Source: Chloroflexota bacterium (GTDB lineage: Bacteria > Chloroflexota > Anaerolineae > Anaerolineales > Villigracilaceae). Taken from it: DNA of 64,000 nt. The stretch covers positions 103,726-167,725 of the forward strand of contig JAJYLQ010000007.1 of NCBI GenBank assembly GCA_021787595.1. The letters are read 5' to 3'. The position numbers and the translations under genes were made by a program. Of this stretch, positions 18,003-25,140 are shown in pieces; the stretch's first letter is position 1, and every line of letters starts with the position of its first letter. The notes under the pieces were generated by a model. It made no database searches. It saw only the letters and a list, made by a program, of their open reading frames with translations, and was not told the origin of the DNA.

Positions 18003-18040
18003 TTTTGAAGCCTGTTTTGAAGCCTGGGGGCTTGTATGAT
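18003..18040 (+). promoter_or_regulatory. Direct-repeat operator plus -10 box (SARP/BTAD-like architecture)
   Basis: Two perfect adjacent copies of ttttgaagcctg (18003-18014 and 18015-18026), then 8 bases, then tatgat (18035-18040). SARP-type activators bind direct repeats whose last copy lies 8 bp upstream of the -10 (established for Streptomyces SARPs). Here the period is 12, not the usual 11. No -35 box is visible, consistent with an activator-dependent promoter. Confidence 0.6.
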
Positions 18041-18073
18041 TTGATCATCGTTACAGAAGAAAGGATTATTCTC

Positions 18074-18217
18074 ATGAATAACAAATTTACCCGCTTTGCT
18101 CTTTTTGCCAGCAAAATCAATCGCCAGCACATTCAGTTGGCAGTGGCTATCCTTGTACTGGCTATGTTGGTTTTAGGTATCGGTGCTCCCGTTGACGGTG
18201 GTATCTCCCCTCATTAG
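18074..18217 (+). CDS. 47-residue single-helix membrane peptide
   Basis: It starts MNNKFTRFALFASKINRQ, has a hydrophobic helix (about residues 21-38) and ends GAPVDGGISPH. The ATG at 18074 has an AGAAAGGA site and lies about 30 bases after the -10 box. The in-frame upstream extension has no ribosome site. The basic N-terminus plus one helix suggests export with a short C-terminal tail outside. It is the first gene of the DUF5317/RiPP-like operon. It may be a signal peptide-like product, but function is unknown. Confidence 0.65.
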   Translation: MNNKFTRFALFASKINRQHIQLAVAILVLAMLVLGIGAPVDGGISPH

Positions 18218-18220
18218 CTC

Positions 18221-18796
18221 GTGCTTCTCCTCTTTGCCCTTGCCGCCGGGTTGTTGGTCGGTTTGGGATGGGCGCGCTGGCGTAAAGAGCCTTACCAGGC
18301 GCCTGCTGTACAGGCTTTATGGCTGGCTGTTGTCGCTTTCATTCCACAGTTGGTTATCGCCTATTTACCAGCCAGCCGCCATCTCCTGCCCGATTGGGCT
18401 GCCGCGTTAAGCCTGTCGCTGTCGCTGATCCTCTTCCTGGCGTTTGCGTGGCTTAACCGTCGTTTGCCGGGCATGCCGATCCTGCTCATCGGGTTGCTGC
18501 TCAACCTGGCGGTGATTCTAGCCAACGGCGGCTGGATGCCGATCAGCCCGGAAACAGCGAGCCGCCTTGCGGGTCCCGATGCGATCCGAACCGTCAGCTT
18601 GGGCAGCCGCATTGGGCAAAAAGACATCCTTCTGAGTCCGCAGGGTACGCGCTTGGAATTCCTGTCGGATCGCTTTCTCCTCCCGAACTGGCTGCCGTAT
18701 CAAGCGGCCTTTAGCCTTGGGGACGTCTTTATCGCCGCGGGCATATTCTGGCTGCTCGCCAGGCCGACGTCAAATACGAAAAGAGTTGCTGCATGA
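18221..18796 (+). CDS. DUF5317 membrane protein
   Basis: A 191-residue integral membrane protein with five or six helices. It starts at GTG 3 bases after the peptide gene. NLAVILANGGWMPISPE and the C-terminal LPNWLPYQAAFSLGDVFIAAGIFWLL are hallmarks of the DUF5317 family, common in Chloroflexota and Firmicutes, with no established function. Its stop overlaps the next start (ATGA). Confidence 0.8.
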   Translation: MLLLFALAAGLLVGLGWARWRKEPYQAPAVQALWLAVVAFIPQLVIAYLPASRHLLPDWAAALSLSLSLILFLAFAWLNRRLPGMPILLIGLLLNLAVILANGGWMPISPETASRLAGPDAIRTVSLGSRIGQKDILLSPQGTRLEFLSDRFLLPNWLPYQAAFSLGDVFIAAGIFWLLARPTSNTKRVAA

Positions 18797-19068
18797 TTAC
18801 ATCAAATACTTTTACAACAAATTTGCCTTTCAGAGTTGGTTCGCCCGATCCTCATACCGGTCTCGGCAGTGTATTTGCGGCTGCGGTGGTCAACCGGGAT
18901 TTTCGGAACACACTCTTGCAGAATCCCCAGGCCGCGCTCGAAAGCGGCTATATGGGAGAGCCATTCCTGTTGACGGCCGAGGAACATTCCCTTCTGACCT
19001 CCATAGCGGCGACTTCCCTCACCGACCTGGCCCAACAGATCATGGTATCACAGGGAGTCGGCGATTAG
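18793..19068 (+). CDS. Os1348/NHLP-leader-like small protein
   Basis: A 91-residue soluble protein. AAVVNRDFRNTLLQNPQAAL ... FLLTAEEHSLLTSI matches the pattern of the nitrile-hydratase-like leader peptide (NHLP) clan, in particular the Os1348 group, whose members serve as or resemble RiPP precursors (family knowledge). No obvious Gly-Gly cleavage site and no Cys/Ser/Thr-rich core is visible; the tail ends MVSQGVGD. Translationally coupled to DUF5317. No maturation enzyme or peptidase-transporter is in the window. Confidence 0.65.
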   Translation: MITSNTFTTNLPFRVGSPDPHTGLGSVFAAAVVNRDFRNTLLQNPQAALESGYMGEPFLLTAEEHSLLTSIAATSLTDLAQQIMVSQGVGD

Positions 19069-19143
19069 AAAAGGCGCCAGCGGGATCGTACTCTTATTGT
19101 GTAAACTGGCGCGGTGGAGCGACGCGGCGGAGAAGGGGACGCG

Positions 19144-20667
19144 ATGAAAAGGGGATCATCGCGCCCCGCGTCCCGCTTTAGGAAACCTGGCGAAAAGATG
19201 CTTTTAGATAACCTGCCCAATGCCTCCACTCAATTGAATGCCATCCTTAGGGCGTTCCCGGATTTCCTCCTGATTTTGGATGAGAACGGATTCATCCTCG
19301 ATTCCAAGGCTGGCGATTCGATTTTCCCATTCGTACCCGAACAATTCACACTGGGACAATCCATAGCCAATGCTTTTCCGCCGGATATTGCCGGCAGGTT
19401 CCAGCAGATCGTTCAAGACCTGAAGCAAACTCCCGTGATCCAGTCATTCGAATATTCGGTAAAACTCCAACAGACGGAGCATTGGTTCGATGCGAAGTTT
19501 ATTCCAGTCGAATCGGCGCAGGTCATCGTTGTCATTCGGGAGATCACCAGGCATAAGTTGGCCGAAGAAAGAACCCAGCGCCAATTAAATCGTCTGGCCG
19601 CATTACGCGCAATTGACCTGGCCATCTCCTCCACTCTCGATATTCACTTGGCGCTGTCTGTGGTACTGAGTCAAGTCACCTCCCAATTGAACGTTGATGC
19701 GGCGGATATTTTGCTGCTTAATCCGCAGAATAATTTGCTCGAATTTGCAAATGGTGTTGGCTTTCGTACCGAATCATTGCAGCAGACGCGCCTGTCCCTG
19801 GGGGAAGGGTACGCGGGGGTGGCCGCTCTCAGGCGGCAGGTGATCAGCGTTCCGAACTTGCAGCGCGGAAAGACTGGTTTTCTTCGTTCGCCAAAATTCG
19901 CGGAGGAAGGTTTCCGCTCCTATTATTGCGTTCCGCTCATCGCAAAGGGCCATGTCCGAGGCGTGATGGAAGTCTTTCATAGAACGCCTCTCACCCCGGA
20001 CCTCGACTGGTTCGACTTCATGGAGACGCTGGCCGGCCAGGCTGCCATTGCGGTGGAAAACGCAACGTTGTTCAGGGAGCTGCAGCGCACCAATTTCGAG
20101 TTGACCCTGGCTTATAATACAACCATCGAGGGCTGGTCACGCGCCCTCGACCTGCGCGACCGCGATACGGAAGGCCACACCCGGCGCGTGACCGAGATGG
20201 CGCTGAAACTTGCGCGGCGGCTGGGGGTATCCGAGTCGGAACTTATCAATGTTCAACGGGGAGCCATTCTGCACGATATTGGCAAAATGGCCATTCCCGA
20301 CAGCATATTATTGAAGCCCGGCCCCCTAAGCGCCGAAGAATGGAATATCATACGCCAGCATCCGCGTTACGCGCGTGAACTTCTTTCGCCAATTTCCTTT
20401 GTGCGGCCTGCGCTGGACATTCCCGTGTATCATCACGAAAAATGGGATGGGACCGGCTACCCTGACGGGCTGAAAGAAAATCAAATCCCATTGTACGCGC
20501 GGCTGTTTGCCGTGGCGGATGTCTATGACGCGCTTACATCCAACCGTCCGTACCGGCTGGCCTGGACGAAAGAGCAAGCCATTGCCTACATCCGCGAGCA
20601 GAGCGGCAGACATTTTGACCCGGACATGGTCAATCACTTCCTAAATATGCTGGCAGATGAGGACTGA
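19144..20667 (+). CDS. PAS-GAF-HD-GYP cyclic-di-GMP phosphodiesterase-like protein
   Basis: A 507-residue soluble sensor/output protein. PAS (about 20-140), GAF (about 165-305) and HD-GYP (about 325-500) are in order. The output domain carries HDIGK, HHEKWDGTGYP and ADVYDALTSNRPYR with an upstream RDTEGHTRRV, the full active HD-GYP set for c-di-GMP hydrolysis. The ATG at 19144 is preferred (aagggga upstream) over GTG 19114. It starts 75 bases after the RiPP-like gene and may belong to the same transcription unit; a 23-bp hairpin ends it. Confidence 0.88.
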   Translation: MKRGSSRPASRFRKPGEKMLLDNLPNASTQLNAILRAFPDFLLILDENGFILDSKAGDSIFPFVPEQFTLGQSIANAFPPDIAGRFQQIVQDLKQTPVIQSFEYSVKLQQTEHWFDAKFIPVESAQVIVVIREITRHKLAEERTQRQLNRLAALRAIDLAISSTLDIHLALSVVLSQVTSQLNVDAADILLLNPQNNLLEFANGVGFRTESLQQTRLSLGEGYAGVAALRRQVISVPNLQRGKTGFLRSPKFAEEGFRSYYCVPLIAKGHVRGVMEVFHRTPLTPDLDWFDFMETLAGQAAIAVENATLFRELQRTNFELTLAYNTTIEGWSRALDLRDRDTEGHTRRVTEMALKLARRLGVSESELINVQRGAILHDIGKMAIPDSILLKPGPLSAEEWNIIRQHPRYARELLSPISFVRPALDIPVYHHEKWDGTGYPDGLKENQIPLYARLFAVADVYDALTSNRPYRLAWTKEQAIAYIREQSGRHFDPDMVNHFLNMLADED

Positions 20668-20700
20668 TTGACGCAGGTCCTGCTTATGATCATCTGTGTG

Positions 20701-20748
20701 GCTCACAAACAAAAGCCGTCAAACATTTGACGGCTTTTGTTTGTGAGC
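20701..20748. terminator. Long perfect hairpin after the HD-GYP gene
   Basis: A 23-bp perfect inverted repeat (20701-20723 and 20726-20748). The inner part aaaagccgtc/gacggctttt acts as a bidirectional terminator. The outer 8 bases of the right arm are the first bases of the copied tRNA fragment (ttgtgagc). Confidence 0.7.
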
Positions 20749-20783
20749 GCGGAGAGGCTCGAACTCTCAACCAATGGCTTAAA
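20741..20783 (-). repeat. Copy of the 3' half of tRNA-Lys
   Basis: 43 bases identical to 20903-20945 (T arm, acceptor 3' strand and part of the anticodon arm). It has no 5' half and cannot fold as a tRNA. This resembles the attL/attR duplication left by elements that integrate at tRNA 3' ends, but no integrase gene lies between the copies (only 119 bases). Confidence 0.9.
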
Positions 20784-20905
20784 TGAACTTTACAAAATGA
20801 GCGTGTTTCGAGCAGTGGATTATCAGAAAACGATAAAAGCCACATACCGTCGAAACCACCATATATAGGCAAGCGGGGGAGACGACACCGCCACAGATAC
20901 TGTTG

Positions 20906-20977
20906 TGAGCGCGGAGAGGCTCGAACTCTCAACCAATGGCTTAAAAGGCCACTGCTCTGCCATTGAGCTACGCGCCC
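20906..20977 (-). tRNA. tRNA-Lys (UUU)
   Basis: The cloverleaf is readable on the minus strand: acceptor GGGCGCG/CGCGCTC with one G-U, D arm GCTC...GAGC, anticodon stem GTGGC/GCCAT around CTTTTAA (anticodon TTT), T loop TTCGAGC in stem GAGAG/CTCTC. CCA is not encoded (CAA follows). Confidence 0.93.
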
Positions 20978-21069
20978 GAACGTAAAGCGGACTGCATTCT
21001 ATCATGGGCAAGTAGAGCCGTCAACGTAATAGACTCGAATCAGGCTGCATCTAACCACATGGAGATAAA

Positions 21070-21393
21070 ATGGCCGAAGTGAACTATGTAAATGAAAACG
21101 ATTTTCAAAGCGAGGTCTTGAAGGCGGATAAGCCTGTGTTGGTGGATTTCACCGCAGCGTGGTGCCAGCCCTGCAAGATGATCGATCCAATCGTGAAGCA
21201 ACTGGCGCAGGATTGGGATGGCAGGGTAAAAGTCGTCAAGCTCGATGCCGATGAGAACCCCAATGTTTTGATGCAGTACGGCGTGCTGGGGATTCCCACA
21301 CTTATCCTCTTCAAATCAGGGGAAGTGAAAGAACGTGTGACTGGGTATCAGCCGAAAGAAAAGCTGGCGACGAAGCTCAATCCGCATATTTGA
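21070..21393 (+). CDS. trxA: Thioredoxin
   Basis: A 107-residue thioredoxin. The active site is AAWCQPCKMIDP (Cys32, Cys35), a CQPC variant of the usual CGPC, and the cis-Pro loop reads GVLGIPTLILF. Cytosolic thiol-disulfide reductant. A standard start with gagataaa upstream. It is followed by a long hairpin shared with the convergent surE. Confidence 0.93.
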   Translation: MAEVNYVNENDFQSEVLKADKPVLVDFTAAWCQPCKMIDPIVKQLAQDWDGRVKVVKLDADENPNVLMQYGVLGIPTLILFKSGEVKERVTGYQPKEKLATKLNPHI

Positions 21394-21395
21394 AA

Positions 21396-21450
21396 ATTGA
21401 ACGGAATCAAAAACGGGTCCGATCGGGACCCGTTTTTGATTCCGTTCAAT
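21396..21450. terminator. 25-bp perfect-stem bidirectional terminator
   Basis: Arms 21396-21420 and 21426-21450, loop gatcg; a GC-rich core (acgggtcc) preceded by aaaaa and followed by ttttt. It lies between convergent trxA and surE. Confidence 0.85.
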
Positions 21451-21454
21451 CAGC

Positions 21455-22258
21455 CTATTTTCGCAACTGTTTTTCGAGTTCACCCAACTCCACCCTCGAT
21501 GTCATATCCAGGCTGATGGGTGCCACCGATACGACGCGTTTTTTCCGCAAGGCAAAGACGTCGCTGTCCTTGTCCTCGCCGTCGAGAAAGGCCGCCTCTT
21601 TATAATTGACAAAACCGGGAACATCCCACGATTTTCGTTCAGGCGCAACCGGTTCATAATAACGCTGGCGTGCAACGCGGGTGACCTGCCATGCAGTTTT
21701 CGTTGTGGCGTCCGACGGCACATCTACTTTCAGGATTTGAACGTCCGCGGGCATTTTCTTTTGCAGCAAAATGTTGGCAAAGAACGCGGTGAAATGAGCC
21801 GCGGCCGAGAAATCCACTTCATCAGAATACGAAAGATGATAGCGTTGATCTGCCTGAAGCGAAACCGCCAGTGCCGGAAATCCCAATGAGGCGCCTTCCA
21901 TCGCCGCGCCGACCGTGCCGGAGATGGTCACGCCGAGTCCAACATTCTCGCCATAGTTGATTCCCGAAACGACCAGGTCGGGTTTCTGCGGCATGATTTC
22001 CAGCACACCGTGTAACACGGCCTGCGCGGGCGAACCACTTACCGCGTAGACTGTCCAGTCCTGTCCGTTCACGCGCAGTTTCTCTTCGCGGATCATGCCG
22101 CTCGATGAGTTTGGCAGGCTGCGGCCCATTCCCGAGGACTGCTCTTTTGGGGCCGCGACCGTCACATATCCGATCGAGGCGAGCGCGCCGGCCGCGGCCC
22201 AAAGTCCGGGCGAGCGGATTCCGTCATCGTTGGTTAGAAGAATTTGCGGCTTGTCCAT
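21455..22258 (-). CDS. surE: 5'-nucleotidase SurE
   Basis: A 267-residue SurE phosphatase from the Met at 22258. LLTNDDG (Asp11, Asp12) is the metal site, followed by AAPKEQSSGMGRS, SGINYGENVG and SGTVGAAMEG, all family hallmarks. It hydrolyses nucleoside monophosphates. The in-frame extension upstream runs into the tRNA terminator, so the internal Met is chosen. Confidence 0.92.
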   Translation of the reverse strand: MDKPQILLTNDDGIRSPGLWAAAGALASIGYVTVAAPKEQSSGMGRSLPNSSSGMIREEKLRVNGQDWTVYAVSGSPAQAVLHGVLEIMPQKPDLVVSGINYGENVGLGVTISGTVGAAMEGASLGFPALAVSLQADQRYHLSYSDEVDFSAAAHFTAFFANILLQKKMPADVQILKVDVPSDATTKTAWQVTRVARQRYYEPVAPERKSWDVPGFVNYKEAAFLDGEDKDSDVFALRKKRVVSVAPISLDMTSRVELGELEKQLRK

Positions 22259-22264
22259 AGTCAG

Positions 22265-22296
22265 GCAAAAAATGAAGCGGGACATCCCGCTTCATT
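22265..22296 (-). terminator. Intrinsic terminator after tRNA-Arg
   Basis: An 11-bp stem aatgaagcggg/cccgcttcatt with loop acat, followed on the minus strand by T6. Confidence 0.75.
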
Positions 22297-22300
22297 GGAG

Positions 22301-22377
22301 TGGCGCTCCTGGCGCGATTCGAACACGCGACCTTTTGGTCCGCAACCAAACGCTCTGATCCACTGAGCTACAGGAGC
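22301..22377 (-). tRNA. tRNA-Arg (GCG)
   Basis: Minus-strand cloverleaf: acceptor GCTCCTG/CAGGAGC, D arm GCTC...GAGC, anticodon stem TTTGG/CCAAA around TTGCGGA (anticodon GCG, reads CGC), T arm GCGTG/CGCGC with TTCGAAT. CCA is encoded (tgg at 22301-22303). Most bacteria use ACG for this codon box. Confidence 0.92.
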
Positions 22378-22590
22378 ATAGGCAAGCGAGGATTTTAATT
22401 CACAATTGGAGCGAGGTCAAGGAAACATATCCTGGGGATGAGGGTTGAAGCGCGGATTATCCATAAACCGATGGAGGCGTTTCGCTGCTGCCAAGTGCGA
22501 CCAAAGAGTCCCGTCATTTGGCAAGGAAGGAGCCGAAGCATACGCTCCTTTCCGTTCGATCCATGCCCGGCGCAAAAACTTTACAGATCT

Positions 22591-24591
22591 TTACTTCAAT
22601 CTTTCCGCCACCAATTCCGCCACGTCCCTGACTTGAATCCCGCCGTCGTCGGCTTTCGACGCGTCGCTCATCATCGTCAGACAGAATGGGCAGCCAACCG
22701 CGACCGTTTCTGCCCCAGTCGTTTTTGCTTCCGCGAAGCGCGCTGCGTTGACTCGGCTCGTGCCGTTCTCTTCTTCCTTCCACATTTGTGCGCCGCCCGC
22801 GCCGCAGCAAAATGATTTTGAAGAATTGCGCGGCATTTCGATCACTTCCAATCCCGCTGACTTCAAATCCTCGCGCGGCGCATCAATGATTTTGTTTTGC
22901 CGTCCGAGATAACATGGATCGTGGAACGTCACTGTCAACCGATCACTGCTCACTGATAATTGTATCTTTCCCGCGGCGACCAGTTCATTGATCAACTGCG
23001 TGTGATGGATGACCTTGTAATTTCCGCCGAACGCCGGATACTCGTTCTTGATCGTATGCAAACAATGCGGACATGTCGTCACGATCCGCACTTGGCGGGA
23101 CGACCCCGCCACTACTTCATTCAGGATTTCAACATTCGCTGTTGCCAGCCCGAAGAAAATATCTTCGCGCCCGGCGCGGCGGGCAGAATCGCCGGTGCAT
23201 TGTTCGTTCTGTCCAAGCACCGCGTAATTGACTCCCGCCGCGTTCAATATTTTTGCAAATGCCTGTGCGGTCTTTTGGGCGCGTGCATCCGTTGCTGCTG
23301 CGCAGCCGACCCACCATAAAATTTCCGGTTCGGGATTCTTTTCTATCGTTGGAACATTCAAGCTGGTTGCCCATTTCATTCGGTCGGCCTGCGAAACGTT
23401 CCACGGGTTCGCGTTGCGCTCCATTCCCTTGAATGCGTTCTCCAACTGCTTCGGGAATTTGCTTTCCATCATGGAAAGATTGCGGCGCACTTCGAGGATG
23501 TCGCGCATCGGCTCGTTGCCGACCGGGCAAATATCCACGCATGCGCCGCAGGATGTGCAAGCCCACACGGCTTCTTCCGAAATCAAATCCAGCATCGGCA
23601 CATCCATGCCGCCGCCGTGATTGAAGTTATAGCGTTTGTTGATTTCCAGCGCGGCGGGTGAAAGCACCTTGCCGGTGTTATATGCCGGGCAGACCTCCTG
23701 GCAACGGAAACACATGATGCACGCGTACGCGTCCATCACCTGCTCCCAATGCAAGTCCTTCATCGCCGCCGCGCCGAATTGCTCGATCGAAGTGTCGTCG
23801 AGATTGATGTAATTCAATTCGCCAATCGAACGGCGCTGCGGCTTCATCCAGATGTTCAACGGCGCGACGAAAAGATGGATGTGTTTTGAATAAGGGAAAT
23901 ACGGGAGGAAGGCGACCACCGCGCCAAGCGACAGCCAAAACATCGCATGTTCGCCGATAAGCAGCGTGTTTGCGTTCACCCCGGACCACAAAGCGGCCAC
24001 CGCTGAAATGGTCGGCTGCCAGCTGTCGCGGACTCCGTTCAACGCGAGATAAAACGACTCGCCCAAATAACGCGACGCGTTATGGATGATGATGAATCCC
24101 GCCACGATGGCCGAGTCGCGGCTGATGCCGGTGCGCGCATTCGGGTTGAGCAGCGTCGTCTTGCGCGTGGACAAAACCGCCGGTCGAAGTGCGAAGCGCC
24201 GGATGACCATGATGACCATCCCAAGCAGAATCGCTACGTTGGCAATGTCCGCGAAGAGTCTGTACACATCCCCGAATACTCCGGTTTGTTCGAGAATATT
24301 GAAGCCCGTAAAACCATAAGTCAAATCGGAAAGATTGACAACCAAAAATACCAGAAAGCCCCAGGCGATCATGGCGTGAAAAATGCTGGGCCATAACCGG
24401 AAACGAAAAACAGGCTGAAGAGAGATGAGTTTTGCGAAGGTTTTGGGAATGCGTTTGAAAGCGGCCTTCCAATCGGGCCTGCCCCGCCCGCTGGAGATCA
24501 GCTTGACGATGCGATCCACGCCGCGATAGGTGAAATAGAGCGAGACGAGCGTTGCAATTGCAAAGATGATTTTTTCGATGGTGGTGAGCAT
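22591..24591 (-). CDS. Membrane Fe-S oxidoreductase (HdrD/GlcF-like with NarI-like membrane domain)
   Basis: A 666-residue protein. About 250 N-terminal residues form a membrane domain with His residues in hydrophobic helices (FHAMIAWGF, HNASRYLGE, GEHAMFWLS), probably haem-b-binding. Then come two 4Fe-4S motifs, CIMCFRCQEVCP (291-302) and CTSCGACVDICP (345-356). Two CCG-type domains follow, with Cys at 430, 507, 510, 560, 595/596 (CCGAGG) and 634/637. This is the architecture of fused HdrDE/GlcF-type quinone-linked dehydrogenases and EtfD partners. No electron-transfer flavoprotein genes are adjacent. It would pass electrons between a soluble donor and the quinone pool. Confidence 0.85.
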   Translation of the reverse strand: MLTTIEKIIFAIATLVSLYFTYRGVDRIVKLISSGRGRPDWKAAFKRIPKTFAKLISLQPVFRFRLWPSIFHAMIAWGFLVFLVVNLSDLTYGFTGFNILEQTGVFGDVYRLFADIANVAILLGMVIMVIRRFALRPAVLSTRKTTLLNPNARTGISRDSAIVAGFIIIHNASRYLGESFYLALNGVRDSWQPTISAVAALWSGVNANTLLIGEHAMFWLSLGAVVAFLPYFPYSKHIHLFVAPLNIWMKPQRRSIGELNYINLDDTSIEQFGAAAMKDLHWEQVMDAYACIMCFRCQEVCPAYNTGKVLSPAALEINKRYNFNHGGGMDVPMLDLISEEAVWACTSCGACVDICPVGNEPMRDILEVRRNLSMMESKFPKQLENAFKGMERNANPWNVSQADRMKWATSLNVPTIEKNPEPEILWWVGCAAATDARAQKTAQAFAKILNAAGVNYAVLGQNEQCTGDSARRAGREDIFFGLATANVEILNEVVAGSSRQVRIVTTCPHCLHTIKNEYPAFGGNYKVIHHTQLINELVAAGKIQLSVSSDRLTVTFHDPCYLGRQNKIIDAPREDLKSAGLEVIEMPRNSSKSFCCGAGGAQMWKEEENGTSRVNAARFAEAKTTGAETVAVGCPFCLTMMSDASKADDGGIQVRDVAELVAERLK

Positions 24592-24606
24592 GATATCTCC
24601 ATAACG

Positions 24607-24654
24607 CCCTCACCCTGTCCCTCTCCCGTTGGGAGAGGGGATAGGGATGAGGGG
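24607..24654. repeat. CCCTCTCCC-type palindromic repeat
   Basis: ccctcaccctgtccctctcc followed by its near-inverse after the loop cgtt (ggagagggg ... gatgagggg). The same element type occurs at 32327-32376, 33384-33437, 41682-41713 and 62634-62706. Confidence 0.7.
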
Positions 24655-24720
24655 AATGTTTTAGTTTAGCACAGAATTTTCAATTGGGAATTCCGGCACA
24701 ACCGGAGCTATGGGAAATCA

Positions 24721-25128
24721 TCAGGAAGGCCCTAAAGGCACAACGATCACCGGGATCGTATAAATTTGTATGGGCGGCGTGTTGGATTCGAATGGACGAT
24801 GATAGATCAATTTCAACGTTGTCTTGCCGGGAGCGATTGCCTGAAAACGTAATGTCTGGGTCCCGCCCTGTCCGGGCACGGGATTGGAACTCGAACTGTT
24901 ATATTCCGTCTTGCCGACTTGCTTGAGAATGTTCGTATCCACTTCGCCAACATCCCATGTATAACCAGTGGTTGGGTTTGCAGGAAGTTCAATCACCACT
25001 TTGCCGCCGACATAGAGTGTTGTGGGTTGGCCATTGTTGGCTTCGGTGAGATTCGAGTCCTTTGGCCCGCAGCCCGCCAGAAGTCCCAGAAAGAGCGGAA
25101 GGATCCATATCCACAATATCTTTTTCAT
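24721..25128 (-). CDS. Chagasin-type (I42) cysteine protease inhibitor lipoprotein
   Basis: A 135-residue lipoprotein (lipobox LLAGC, Cys20). The three inhibitor loops are visible: NPTTGYTW (51-58), PGQGGTQTLRF (85-95) and HRPFE (110-114), matching the NPTTG, GxGG and RPW/F loops of chagasin. It would sit on the outer face of the cytoplasmic membrane and block papain-like proteases. It follows the transglycosylase-like gene by 12 bases in the same operon. Confidence 0.85.
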   Translation of the reverse strand: MKKILWIWILPLFLGLLAGCGPKDSNLTEANNGQPTTLYVGGKVVIELPANPTTGYTWDVGEVDTNILKQVGKTEYNSSSSNPVPGQGGTQTLRFQAIAPGKTTLKLIYHRPFESNTPPIQIYTIPVIVVPLGPS

Positions 25129-25140
25129 GAGTGCGTCCTC

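Noticed and set aside
20741..20783. Second tRNA-Lys gene
   Set aside because: Only the 3' half is present; there is no D arm or 5' acceptor strand.
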